DNA of 45,122 nucleotides from Betaproteobacteria bacterium (GCA_947476535.1 CANJRC010000021.1:1-45122); one strand, 5' to 3'. Counted from the stretch's first letter, positions 24,206 to 32,693 are shown. A program made the numbers and translations. Notes: a model not told the origin generated them from the sequence alone.

Positions 24206-25228
24206 TCAGGCCGGATGGCGCAGTGCTGCGCGGACTTCGGGCAGGGATCGAAGCAGCTTTTGCACTTCACGCACGTTCAGGCGCGTGGTGTTGTGCGAGG
24301 TGTAGTCGTCTTGGGATACTTCCTTGCGATCTCCCTCCGTAAAGTACTTGGAGTAGTTCAGGTCGCGCGCATCCATGCGCAGCCGCAGGTAGTCGCCCAT
24401 GTCCTCGGCATTGCGCATTTCTTCACGAGTGGCAAGGGTCTCGAATATTTTTTCGCCATGACGCATGCCGATGACATTGACTGGCGCTTCCGATCGAAAC
24501 AGCGCCTTGAGGGCCTCGATCAGGACATCAATGCTGCACGCGGACGCCTTCTTGATGAAGATATCGCCCTGCTCCGCATGTTCGAATGCATGAATGACCA
24601 ATTCAATCGCTTCTGGCAGCGCCAGGAGAAACCGGGTCATCGTGGGTTCGGTGACTGTCAACGGCCGCTTGCTGCGTATCTGCTCGATGAAAAGCGGGAT
24701 CACCGAGCCGCGCGAATGCATGACATTACCGTAGCGCACGCAGGCAACCAGCGTATCCCCCCGCCGATTGCGGGCCCCGGCCTGCGCCAGCTTTTCCATC
24801 AAGCCCTTGGTCATGCCCATGGCATTGATGGGATAGACCGCCTTGTCCGTGCTCAGGCAGATGACCCGGCCCACTCGGTGCGCAATGGCCGATTCGATGA
24901 CATTGTTGCTGCCGACGATATTCGTCAACACGGCCTGCATGGGGAAGAAATCGCAGGAGGGTACCTGCTTGAGCGCAGCGGCATGGAATACGAAATTCGC
25001 GCCTTCCGTGGCCTGGTCGACGCTTTCCCTGCTGCGAACATCGCCAATGATGAATTTCAGGCGCGGCTCGGCCATGTCAATGCGCATGGTTTCCTGCTTG
25101 AGTTCGTCGCGGCTGAAAATGCGGATCTCACGCACGCCGCGCGCGAGCAATGGCGCGATGACGGCACGCCCGAATGAGCCGGTGCCACCGGTGACGAGGG
25201 CGATCTTGTTCTTGAATGGATTGGCCAT
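24206..25228 (-). CDS. fnlA: UDP-GlcNAc 4,6-dehydratase/5-epimerase (FnlA/CapE/WbjB)
   Basis: A 340-residue SDR enzyme that converts UDP-GlcNAc to a UDP-4-keto-6-deoxy-talose/idose-type sugar, the first step to UDP-L-FucNAc. GGTGSFG (14-20) binds NADP and STDKA (126-130) is the catalytic strand. The usual YxxxK is MGMTK (137-141), a substitution characteristic of the FnlA/CapE/WbjB branch and therefore not a defect. The tail LNYSKYFTEGD and SHNTTRLNVREVQKLL matches that family. It is the first gene of the fnl set, 20 bases after the WbuB-like transferase, which is the expected partner. Confidence 0.93.
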   Translation of the reverse strand: MANPFKNKIALVTGGTGSFGRAVIAPLLARGVREIRIFSRDELKQETMRIDMAEPRLKFIIGDVRSRESVDQATEGANFVFHAAALKQVPSCDFFPMQAVLTNIVGSNNVIESAIAHRVGRVICLSTDKAVYPINAMGMTKGLMEKLAQAGARNRRGDTLVACVRYGNVMHSRGSVIPLFIEQIRSKRPLTVTEPTMTRFLLALPEAIELVIHAFEHAEQGDIFIKKASACSIDVLIEALKALFRSEAPVNVIGMRHGEKIFETLATREEMRNAEDMGDYLRLRMDARDLNYSKYFTEGDRKEVSQDDYTSHNTTRLNVREVQKLLRSLPEVRAALRHPA

Positions 25229-25248
25229 GAGGCGGGTAGTCGGCTCTG

Positions 25249-26484
25249 TCAGGCTGTTTTGTGAAGGGGTCCTGGGTCACGGACTTCGGAAAACCACTGC
25301 TCCAATTCGCTCATCAAGTGGTTTCGTTCAAAGTGCCGCAGATAATATTCCCGACCGGATTGTCCCATGAGATGGCGCTTTTCATGGCTCTGTCGATACA
25401 GCGCCAGTACATTGTCGGCAAGCGTTCCCGAATCGCCGGCCGGTCCCACCAGCGCGGCCCCGGATTCCTGCAGGACCTTGGCCCCTTCACCGTCCAGCAT
25501 GCCAATCACGGGCCGTCCGCAGGCAAGATAGGACTGTATTTTACCGGGGATCGTGAGGGCGAAAATCGGGTCCGCCTTCAAGGTGACCAGCATCGCATCG
25601 GCGGCAGCGAACAGGGCCGGCATGGACTCGAGCGGATGGGCTCCCTTCAGGTGGACGGTGGCGGTCAATTTGCGCGCGTGTATCTCAGCGCTCAACCATG
25701 CGGCCATACGGCCATCGCCAACGATCACCCAGTGAATGCCGTTTTCCCCGCGCACTCTCTCGGCTGCCTGCAGGACGGCTTCGAAATCCTGGGCAGCGCC
25801 GATGTTGCCGGCGAAAACAACGCAAAAGCCTTTGGGCATTTCCAGGGGAATGGGGACTTCCGGCGTACGAGTGAATATTTCTTCGGCCCAGTTGGGGAAA
25901 TAACGCATCTTTCTCAAGGGAGCGCCCTGCGAGAGGATGCGGTCAATGAAGGCGCGCGAGGGGACCAGGATCAGGTCCAAGTGCCGGTAGATGAACCTGA
26001 CCATACGGTCGATCATGCGCAGGATGAGCGGAGACTCGACAGACCCGGCGGCAGCCACGCTCTCCGGCCACAGGTCAAGCACCCACAGCAAAACCGGAAT
26101 GTTTCGCAGGCGTCCCAGCAACAATGCGGGCAAGGCGACTGTGATCGGAGAGGGTTCGTAGGCAAACACGACGTCGAATCGGCCCCGGCACAGCCACGGT
26201 CCGAGCAGGCTGGCGGACAGCGCATAGGAGGCATAGTTGATCGCCAGGCGAAGTCCGCCACCCTTGCCGCGCGGGATGAGGGGGCAGCGGATGATCGAAA
26301 TTCCCTCCCAGTTCTCTCGTGTCGGGGAGAACCACCCATAGCCGTTGAAGTAGCGCCCTGACGGATAGTTGGGGACGCCGGTCAACACGACGACGTCGTG
26401 GCCGCGAGCCTTCAGTGCAATAGCAAGATCATTGATCCGGAAATTCTCCGGCCAGAAGTATTGGGACACGATCAATATTCTCAT
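25249..26484 (-). CDS. wbuB: Glycosyltransferase WbuB/WbjE-like (putative L-FucNAc transferase)
   Basis: A 411-residue GT4 enzyme whose opening MRILIVSQYFWPENFRIND and motif WVLDLWPES (134-142) are the WbuB/WcaI-type signature. PGKIQSYLACGRPVIG marks the donor site, where the second Glu of EX7E is replaced by Gln (KIQSYLACG). Family members sit beside fnlABC in E. coli O26 and Pseudomonas O11 and are assigned as L-fucosamine transferases, so it probably adds L-FucNAc to the lipid-linked O-unit. It is coupled by ATGA to the upstream glycosyltransferase and is 20 bases from fnlA. The assignment rests on context plus motif. Confidence 0.85.
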   Translation of the reverse strand: MRILIVSQYFWPENFRINDLAIALKARGHDVVVLTGVPNYPSGRYFNGYGWFSPTRENWEGISIIRCPLIPRGKGGGLRLAINYASYALSASLLGPWLCRGRFDVVFAYEPSPITVALPALLLGRLRNIPVLLWVLDLWPESVAAAGSVESPLILRMIDRMVRFIYRHLDLILVPSRAFIDRILSQGAPLRKMRYFPNWAEEIFTRTPEVPIPLEMPKGFCVVFAGNIGAAQDFEAVLQAAERVRGENGIHWVIVGDGRMAAWLSAEIHARKLTATVHLKGAHPLESMPALFAAADAMLVTLKADPIFALTIPGKIQSYLACGRPVIGMLDGEGAKVLQESGAALVGPAGDSGTLADNVLALYRQSHEKRHLMGQSGREYYLRHFERNHLMSELEQWFSEVRDPGPLHKTA

Positions 26485-27623
26485 CGCTCGGGCACTTCTC
26501 CGACAACTTCAATCAAGCAATTGCGCAACGCCAGTGCCGCGGCATCCCAGGTGTAGCGCTTCTCGATCGCTTCGCGGAGCCTCAATCCCATGCCCCCCAG
26601 TTGCGCGTCGGCCATGAGCAACTCGCGCAGTCCCCCTTCAATGGCTCGTGCCGTTGCCGGCACGATGGCGCCTCCGCCAATCTCGGCCAATTGGGGAAAA
26701 CCACACTGGTCGGTCAGCAAGACCGGTCGACCCTGCGCGCCCGCTTCCAGGACAACGATGGACATGGCTTCCTGGCGCGACGGAATCGCAACCAGCTTTG
26801 CGTTCTGGAGCAGCCAACGCTTGGCCCCCCCCGATACCGCGCCGACGAAATGGATACGCGTAACTGCGGTGCTATGCGTGGCTTTGGCGCGCAGCGACTC
26901 CTCAAGCCCTTCATCTGGGCCCGCCAATGCCAGGTGTACATTCGGAAAGTCGTCCGCGGCGGCGAGAAACGCCTCGAGCAACAAATCCGGACCCTTGATC
27001 GAATTCAACCGGCCCAGGAACAGGATGTAGGGCTTGTCCGAAAGCATGGCGACCGGGATATCGGGTTCTGTGGTCGCATCGGCGTCGTGCAATTCCACCC
27101 CATTCGGAATGACTGCAATGCGCCCGGCGGGTAGCCCGTATTCCGCAAATTGGGGAATCTCCGAAGCCGTGATGGCGATGCCTCGCGCGGCATGTCGAAC
27201 CATGGCGCGCCCCGCGAGAGCGTTATAGAGGGCCTTGATACGCTTCGATCGCCCGAAAGCGGGCAGAGCCCCCGCTGGGGAGACCACATAGGGCCGGCCA
27301 GCCAGCCGCGCAGCCCAATACGCCAATACATTGATCGCGGTCCAATGATTCATGAGGTGCACGACATCGGCATCCCGTACGGCGCGATAGATGCGATGAA
27401 TTGCCGGGGTCGGCAGATAGAACCTGTCCATGAGGCTGTGCAGCACGATCAGCGTAATTCCAGGCAGTGCTGCCAGTCGACGATCTCCGCCGCCAATGTC
27501 TGTCGTCAATACGCTGACTTGCTCGCCCAGCCGTGCGAGATATTGCGCCAGACAATAGGTCCTCTCGGCTGTTCCCCCGCCATGAACGGCTTCCAGCGAC
27601 GCGTTGACCATGAGAATCTTCAC
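26481..27623 (-). CDS. Glycosyltransferase family 4
   Basis: A 380-residue GT-B transferase with GTG start at 27623 (an ATG five codons in is an alternative). GGGTAERTY (15-23) is the acceptor-domain opening. VSPAGALP (114-121), PNGVE (173-177) and LGRLNSIKGPDLL (203-215) are donor-side features, and QEAMSIVVLEAGAQGRPVLL (about 284-303) carries an intact EX7E motif. An 8-G tract (26825-26832 on the opposite strand as C) encodes part of SGGA at 264-267. Its stop overlaps the WbuB start, so both are made together. The role is O-unit assembly; sugar unknown. Confidence 0.8.
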   Translation of the reverse strand: MKILMVNASLEAVHGGGTAERTYCLAQYLARLGEQVSVLTTDIGGGDRRLAALPGITLIVLHSLMDRFYLPTPAIHRIYRAVRDADVVHLMNHWTAINVLAYWAARLAGRPYVVSPAGALPAFGRSKRIKALYNALAGRAMVRHAARGIAITASEIPQFAEYGLPAGRIAVIPNGVELHDADATTEPDIPVAMLSDKPYILFLGRLNSIKGPDLLLEAFLAAADDFPNVHLALAGPDEGLEESLRAKATHSTAVTRIHFVGAVSGGAKRWLLQNAKLVAIPSRQEAMSIVVLEAGAQGRPVLLTDQCGFPQLAEIGGGAIVPATARAIEGGLRELLMADAQLGGMGLRLREAIEKRYTWDAAALALRNCLIEVVGEVPER

Positions 27624-27735
27624 GCTATCGCGCCCGGAAAGAACGAATCAGGAATAGAAAATGAGTCGGGAAGAGAATTGTTTCGGGTTTGAGCGTTCCC
27701 GCTACGGACCTGACACACCTCAATGTGATCGCCCC

Positions 27736-28623
27736 TTATCGGCCAGAATTCATCGCGTACATTGCCGGTACGCCATTCTTCAACGGGAACTTGGAGTGAC
27801 AGTTTTCGCAATCGATGGATGACGGGTTTTCCACGCGGATGGATCCGCGGCAGTTCGGGCATGACAGGAGGCCGGCAAGCTCGATATTCTTGTTTCGTCT
27901 CGATTGCGACAAGGTGGTTCGCAAGACATTCATCAATGTTCCCCGCCACCCTGGAGTCGAGGACGCAGCTGGCGCCTGCTCATGATCCTTGGGGACTGCC
28001 CAGTCGGCGTCAACTTCGGGATTGACCACGGAAAAGGCGATCTGCGACTCCCAGTAATAGCGAACGTGAAATGCAAAGGGATTGGCGGGAATCAATTTGT
28101 GGGCGATCAATGCCTTGGCGTGATGCTCGTACAGTTCAACGATTTCCGGATTGCTTTGCCATGCGGATTTCTTTCTGATCACCAGGCGCATGTCACGAAT
28201 GGTCACTTCCAGCCGGTGATCCCGATAGGGATTGATGCGTTCCATGAAGGCGTCGGGCACCTCGATATACCCGGCGCGGGCAACGCGTTGCAGTTCTGAA
28301 AGGAACCGTTCCGGATTGGAGGAGTGTTCCAGTACATGCGACGCAATCACGAAATCAAACGCACCATCCCTGAACGGTAGGTTTTCCACGTAGCCCAGGA
28401 CCATGGGGCGGTCGATCCTTAGAGGGACCCAATGGCGCTCGCGTGTGGTTTCGTAGGCGTCAAGCAGGACATTGGAGCGCGGATAGGGATTGCCTCCCGA
28501 ACCCACCTCGAGAACGAGGGCATTGCTGTCGACTGGACAGTGAAGGCGACGAAGCGACCAGGCAAGGCGTTCAAAGCCAGTTTGGCGAGCCCAGCGCATG
28601 ATCTTGGATTCAGTATTAAACAT
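27736..28623 (-). CDS. SAM-dependent methyltransferase with C-terminal zinc ribbon (Trm112-like)
   Basis: About 295 residues. The N-terminal half is a class I methyltransferase (motif I LEVGSGGNPYP near 37-47; FVIASHVLEHSSNPE near 91-105). The last 45 residues form a CPNC-x13-CENC zinc-ribbon-like module (Cys 255/258/272/275). Trm112-type modules normally partner or activate methyltransferases; here it is fused at the C-terminus. I prefer ATG 28623 because GAGGG lies nine bases upstream; ATG 28629 is also possible. It overlaps the upstream CgeB-like gene by a few bases and is followed by a 112-base gap (27624-27735) with no gene. Its likely target is an O-unit sugar or lipid-linked glycan. 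Confidence 0.75.
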   Translation of the reverse strand: MFNTESKIMRWARQTGFERLAWSLRRLHCPVDSNALVLEVGSGGNPYPRSNVLLDAYETTRERHWVPLRIDRPMVLGYVENLPFRDGAFDFVIASHVLEHSSNPERFLSELQRVARAGYIEVPDAFMERINPYRDHRLEVTIRDMRLVIRKKSAWQSNPEIVELYEHHAKALIAHKLIPANPFAFHVRYYWESQIAFSVVNPEVDADWAVPKDHEQAPAASSTPGWRGTLMNVLRTTLSQSRRNKNIELAGLLSCPNCRGSIRVENPSSIDCENCHSKFPLKNGVPAMYAMNSGR

Positions 28624-29713
28624 CAGCATGGGCCCTCAATAGGCCGGATTGCGTCATCCAGCTCAGGAGATCGGCCATGCGAGACTTCACGTCGTGGCCA
28701 TCGCGAGTCATCCGGAGAAGGCCCGCGCGAGCGACGCTTTCTCGCTGCTCTTTGTCGTCGAGATAGAGTCGCAGCTTGTGAATCATCTCCTCGCGCGACC
28801 GGAAGTAATCCGCTTCGCGTCCTTCGACAAACAGGGTGGCAAGGTCATCTGAGTATTCACTGAGCATCAGTGTTCCCGTCGCAGGAATCTCGAAACAACG
28901 TCGCGTATAGGTGTCGCGATTGAGCCTGGAAAAGAAGCATAAGGCCACCTTGGCGCCACATAGCGCTTTGTTATAGTCATCACCCCATACGGGTTGAACC
29001 GGTCGCAGGTGCTTGAGTACACTCGAACGGGAAAGCACGGGGTCCCAATATCTTTCTGGGCCAAACAGTCGGAGGCGAAAACCCTGAGCCACGATGGCCT
29101 CGAGCAACTCGACTCGTCCATCGTCCTCATAGTGTCCAACGAAGACAACTTCTGTCCTAAAGCGCCGTTCGTCCTCGGGAGTGAGCAAGACCGGGTGATT
29201 GCGCGCCGGAACGTACCAGGAGCGCAGCAATCGCACGCGTTTTGCTCCGTGTCGGGTGAAGTCTTCCAAATTATGGTGGCGATAGGCCAAAACGACGTCA
29301 TAGTCCGGCAAGCAATCCAGAAAGTGACGCCAGCGATAGTGTGGCTGAGCTGGGCCGAACGGGTCGTCATTATTGTAGCCGGCAATAACAACGCCGGGGA
29401 CAATCAGCCTGATCCTTTTGAGCGTGCTCGCCTTGATATGCGTGCCGCGGTAGACAAACAGCAGGTCGGGGCGCAGATCTCCAGCAATCTGTAAGAGATC
29501 CGCATTCAGGCGGTCCACTGCGGGGCCACGCACGAACTTGTCCTGGGCCCGGTAGAACAATCGAAGAATGCCACGAACCAACGAAATTGGCGGGGGCTTG
29601 AAGTAACGATGCCAGAGAAAGCCTTCGGCTTCGTGCCCCAATTCCTGCAAGGCACGAATGACTGGACGCTCATGAAGTTCGGAATGTCCGTCGCCGACCA
29701 CTAGGATCTTCAA
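28616..29713 (-). CDS. CgeB-like glycosyltransferase (GT1/GT4-type)
   Basis: A 365-residue GT-B protein with a TTG start at 29713 that overlaps the upstream stop (TTGA). The opening KILVVGDGHSELHERPV, the middle FVYRGTHIKASTLKRI, and the C-terminal RRCFEIPATGTLMLSEYSDDLATLF match the CgeB / Glyco_trans_1_2 group, which modifies spore or LPS glycans and is otherwise poorly characterised. No donor can be assigned. It lies between a GT2 gene and the zinc-ribbon methyltransferase. The DNA here is somewhat less GC-rich than the rest of the locus. Confidence 0.7.
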   Translation of the reverse strand: MKILVVGDGHSELHERPVIRALQELGHEAEGFLWHRYFKPPPISLVRGILRLFYRAQDKFVRGPAVDRLNADLLQIAGDLRPDLLFVYRGTHIKASTLKRIRLIVPGVVIAGYNNDDPFGPAQPHYRWRHFLDCLPDYDVVLAYRHHNLEDFTRHGAKRVRLLRSWYVPARNHPVLLTPEDERRFRTEVVFVGHYEDDGRVELLEAIVAQGFRLRLFGPERYWDPVLSRSSVLKHLRPVQPVWGDDYNKALCGAKVALCFFSRLNRDTYTRRCFEIPATGTLMLSEYSDDLATLFVEGREADYFRSREEMIHKLRLYLDDKEQRESVARAGLLRMTRDGHDVKSRMADLLSWMTQSGLLRAHADV

Positions 29714-30756
29714 GCTGAGCGACCCTTATAAACCTTTCCCAGTGCGGGCGTGTATCCGAGGCGGCGTTTGATGAACTGGATAATGCGCTCAGAGCCCGTC
29801 GATCCCAGCAGCAACAGCGAGATGACGTACAGGTAAAAAAATTTGCTGCGGCCATAGCCCATGTGGTGAAGCTCACGTGCGTATCCCAAGAACTCGGCCA
29901 CCGGCCTGTTCGCCTGTATCGACAACACCGGGTAGGAGTAGCGCGAGATGTCTTCAAGGATGGCGTCTCGAACGAGCACGCCATCGATATCCTGCACAAA
30001 CTGGGCGACCTGAAGCATTCCGCGCATGAAGTGCAAGGAGGATTCAACTGTCCGCACGCTTGGGACGAATCTTCCGCGCTCGCTGTCGGCATTGCCGTGC
30101 TCGGGAATTCCGCCATTGCGATAAAGCGCGATTATCTGCGGCACAAATACCGCGTTCATGCGACTCAGGATGCGTGCGACCAGGTACACCTGATAGAGCA
30201 GGGTGCCGTCTACCTGATCGGTGGCCAACTCTTGGGCCAGACGGCGCTGCAGTGTGACGCCCGGGATCACGACACAGCGGCGATAGGCGGTGACAATGCT
30301 CTCTGTCCCGGCTGGGAAAAAGCGCTCCGATTCGAAATATCGGAATTCCTGGTTGATTCGTTTCGGATCATCGTCGAACGACGCATAGCTTCGGATGACC
30401 ACGCCGACGTTCGGGTGGCGGGCGATGGCCGAAGCGACGCATTCCAGCGCCCCTGGGGCGAGCAGGTCGTCGTTTCCCATGAACATGATGTACTCGCCCT
30501 GCGCCAGTTCGATGAGCCGTCGCAGGTTGCGGTCGAAGCCGATATTCTTCTCGTTTTCGAAATAACGAATGCGGTCGGGGTTCGCCATGGTGAAGCGCAT
30601 AACGACATCGGAAATTGCCTGCCTCTCGGGCGAATGGTCTTCGCAGATGACGATTTCGAAATCCGGATACTCCTGCATCAGGATGGATTCCAGCAGGGCC
30701 GGCAGCACGGCTGCGCGGTTGTACGCAGGAATGCAAACGGAAATGCGCATGGTCAT
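29710..30756 (-). CDS. Glycosyltransferase family 2
   Basis: A 348-residue GT-A inverting transferase. It opens RISVCIPAYNRAAVLPALLESI; ICEDHSPERQ (37-46) binds the nucleotide, and the metal-binding DXD region reads MGNDD (93-97), as in abequosyl/WfgS-type O-antigen transferases. A hydrophobic segment near the C-terminus (FFYLYVISLLLLG, about 315-327) may associate it with the membrane. ATG 30756 overlaps the asnB stop (ATGA). It is the only GT2 family enzyme I see in the window. It probably adds a side-branch or first backbone sugar. Confidence 0.85.
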   Translation of the reverse strand: MTMRISVCIPAYNRAAVLPALLESILMQEYPDFEIVICEDHSPERQAISDVVMRFTMANPDRIRYFENEKNIGFDRNLRRLIELAQGEYIMFMGNDDLLAPGALECVASAIARHPNVGVVIRSYASFDDDPKRINQEFRYFESERFFPAGTESIVTAYRRCVVIPGVTLQRRLAQELATDQVDGTLLYQVYLVARILSRMNAVFVPQIIALYRNGGIPEHGNADSERGRFVPSVRTVESSLHFMRGMLQVAQFVQDIDGVLVRDAILEDISRYSYPVLSIQANRPVAEFLGYARELHHMGYGRSKFFYLYVISLLLLGSTGSERIIQFIKRRLGYTPALGKVYKGRSA

Positions 30757-32621
30757 TGGCTGCGCGTCTGCATATTGACACAGGCAATGGACAGCATCAG
30801 GAGGGAAAACAAGCGTGCTCCATTTGCGCGTCCGGCATGCAGGCCGTGTATCAGGGCATGTACCTCGTCACGGCATATGAAATCTGGCAGGGCTTCGAAG
30901 CGCTCCGCGAGCCTTCCTGGAGCCTCCGCTCGCAGCCATTGGTCAACGGGTATGGAAAAACCCTGTTTGCGGTTCAGATCCAGCGTGGAGGGGAGCATTC
31001 TTCTGGCCAGATGCTTTTGCAGTCGGCGTGTTTCACCACCGTTGACTTTCCAATTATCCGGCACCTTGGAAAAGCAGAATTCTATCAAACGGTGATCAAG
31101 GAACGGGCAGCGCATCTCCAGTCCATGGGCCATGCTGGCGCGGTCGACCTTGGTCAGGAAGTCATCGGGCAGAATGCTGCCGAAATGCGTGCGGGTCATC
31201 CTGTCCACGGGGCCATTGCCACCCGCAAACAGGGACAGCAAACCACGTTCCGGCGCGTCGATGGCGGAACCCAGTAGCTCCGCGTATTCGGAACGAAGAA
31301 TACGTCTTCGAAGCACGACATCGAAGTATGGCGAGCCCCAGATGATCTGTTGCAGTGGGCCACCCTTCAGGGACGCAATGCGGTTCCGGCCCCGGACACC
31401 CGCTGGCAATCGCGCCGCGAGCGCGGCTGCGGCGCGAAAGGCGCTGGCCGGCAGCCAGCCGAATCTCGCCTGATCGGCCAGTGCATGCGGATAGTCCCGA
31501 TACCCGCCGAACAATTCGTCGCCACCGTCGCCCCCCAGCGCAACGGTCACGTGGCGGCGGGTCAGCCTGGATAGTGCATAGGCGGGCAGCAGAGACGAGT
31601 CACCCAATGGCTCATCGACCAGCGGGGCGATTTCATCGATGACCGAGAGTGATGATTGGCCCAGCTCAAGCCGGTGATGGTCAGTGTCGAAATGCCGCGC
31701 AACGATTGCGGCGTGGGCCGATTCGTCAAGCGTTGATCCTGGAACTGCAATGGTAAACGTCCTGATTGGCGTGGACGACGATCGTGCGGCCGCTGCGACC
31801 ACCAGGCTGGAATCCAGGCCCCCGCTGAGCAGGATGCCCAGTGGAACGTCGCTTTGCAGTCGCAGTTTGACCGAATCAATCAGCAATGCCTGGGCTTGGT
31901 CGGCAAGATCTTCAACACTGGCATTGGCATCGGGTCTGTGGGCGGGGAGCTGCCAGTATCGCCAGGTGTCCAACTTGAAGTTCACCAGTTCCAGGCGCGC
32001 AGCGTGAGCGGGCGGCAACTTCCGTACGCCTTCAAGCAGGGACAGGTCGCCGGGCACGTAGCCCAGTGCCAGATAATGGTTCACCGCCTGGGCGTCGATG
32101 CGCGGAGCAGCGCTGATGGCTTTCAACTCCGAAGCAAATTCAAAGTGCCCATTGCCGAGGGAGTAGTAAAGGGGCTTTTCCCCGGCACGGTCGCGCGCCA
32201 GAAACACGCTGGCTGGCGAGTCCGCGCCACCGGCATCATATATCGCGAAGGCGAACATTCCGTTCAGGCGTTCGACGCACTGCATGCCCCAGCGGCGATA
32301 TGCGGCGAGAATGACTTCCGTGTCGCTTTGGCCCTTGAAGGCCAGCCCAACACTTTCAAGTTCGGATCGAAGTGCCCGGTAGTTGTATATCTCGCCATTG
32401 TATGTAATCACCAGGCGAGCGTCCGGCGCGGCCATGGGTTGATGCCCCGCCGGTGACAGGTCTATGATGGACAGGCGTCGATGGGCCAGCGCAATGCGAC
32501 CGTCGGTGGAAATCCAGCTGCCTGCGTCATCAGGGCCGCGGTGGGACAGCAGGTCGCGCATGCGATTCAGCGCTTCCGGGACGATGGGAGCCGCACTGAT
32601 GCGGCCGTAGATTCCACACAC
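30753..32621 (-). CDS. asnB: Asparagine synthetase-type glutamine amidotransferase (second copy)
   Basis: A 622-residue class II amidotransferase with GTG start at 32621. Cys2 (MCGIYGR) is the glutaminase nucleophile, RLSIIDL (49-55) and NGEIYN (76-81) bind glutamine, and SGGLDSS (266-272) is the ATP-binding PP-loop; GDGGDELFGGY follows. It is divergent from the first copy at 10585-12480 and is not a recent duplication. Being in the same leftward orientation as tviB, which makes a uronic acid nucleotide, it is a good candidate for amidating a HexNAc-uronic acid in the O-unit, as reported for WbpS-like proteins. It is the first gene of its leftward run, next to a divergent acyltransferase. Confidence 0.9.
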   Translation of the reverse strand: MCGIYGRISAAPIVPEALNRMRDLLSHRGPDDAGSWISTDGRIALAHRRLSIIDLSPAGHQPMAAPDARLVITYNGEIYNYRALRSELESVGLAFKGQSDTEVILAAYRRWGMQCVERLNGMFAFAIYDAGGADSPASVFLARDRAGEKPLYYSLGNGHFEFASELKAISAAPRIDAQAVNHYLALGYVPGDLSLLEGVRKLPPAHAARLELVNFKLDTWRYWQLPAHRPDANASVEDLADQAQALLIDSVKLRLQSDVPLGILLSGGLDSSLVVAAAARSSSTPIRTFTIAVPGSTLDESAHAAIVARHFDTDHHRLELGQSSLSVIDEIAPLVDEPLGDSSLLPAYALSRLTRRHVTVALGGDGGDELFGGYRDYPHALADQARFGWLPASAFRAAAALAARLPAGVRGRNRIASLKGGPLQQIIWGSPYFDVVLRRRILRSEYAELLGSAIDAPERGLLSLFAGGNGPVDRMTRTHFGSILPDDFLTKVDRASMAHGLEMRCPFLDHRLIEFCFSKVPDNWKVNGGETRRLQKHLARRMLPSTLDLNRKQGFSIPVDQWLRAEAPGRLAERFEALPDFICRDEVHALIHGLHAGRANGARLFSLLMLSIACVNMQTRSQ

Positions 32622-32635
32622 TTTGAGTTACCGCC

Positions 32636-32665
32636 TTTACACTAGACTTCGCTGCGCGCTATTGT
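32636..32665 (+). promoter_or_regulatory. Candidate sigma70 promoter for the acyltransferase
   Basis: A -35-like TTTACA (32636-32641, 5 of 6) is followed after 18 bases by TATTGT (32660-32665, 4 of 6), and the acyltransferase ATG is about 30 bases downstream. The intergenic space is only 72 bases, so a promoter must lie here or within asnB. This is a match by eye only. Confidence 0.35.
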
Positions 32666-32691
32666 AGCTGCCGCCATTCCTCAACTGTCTT
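32661..32691 (-). promoter_or_regulatory. Candidate promoter for the asnB-led leftward operon
   Basis: On the minus strand, AAGACA (32691-32686) and TACAAT (32666-32661, 5 of 6 with TATAAT) are separated by 19 bases, slightly long, leaving a leader of roughly 33 bases to the asnB GTG. The -10 overlaps that proposed for the opposite-strand gene. By eye only. Confidence 0.3.
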
Positions 32692-32693
32692 GA

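Noticed and set aside
24187..24270. N-terminal extension of FnlB with several Cys residues
   Set aside because: It overlaps fnlA, is not part of the CapF family and precedes a good GTG start at 24186.
29863..31095. Rightward open frame of 410 codons opposite the GT2 and asnB genes
   Set aside because: Spans two real genes on the other strand and shows no recognisable domain.
10585..32621. asnB copies as a recent duplication
   Set aside because: The two proteins differ widely outside catalytic motifs, so they are old paralogues or separate acquisitions.
32626..32635. GGCGGTAACT on the minus strand, resembling an ops (RfaH) element
   Set aside because: One base off the core GGCGGTAG and only five bases from the asnB start, where an ops element would not be expected; no JUMPstart around it.
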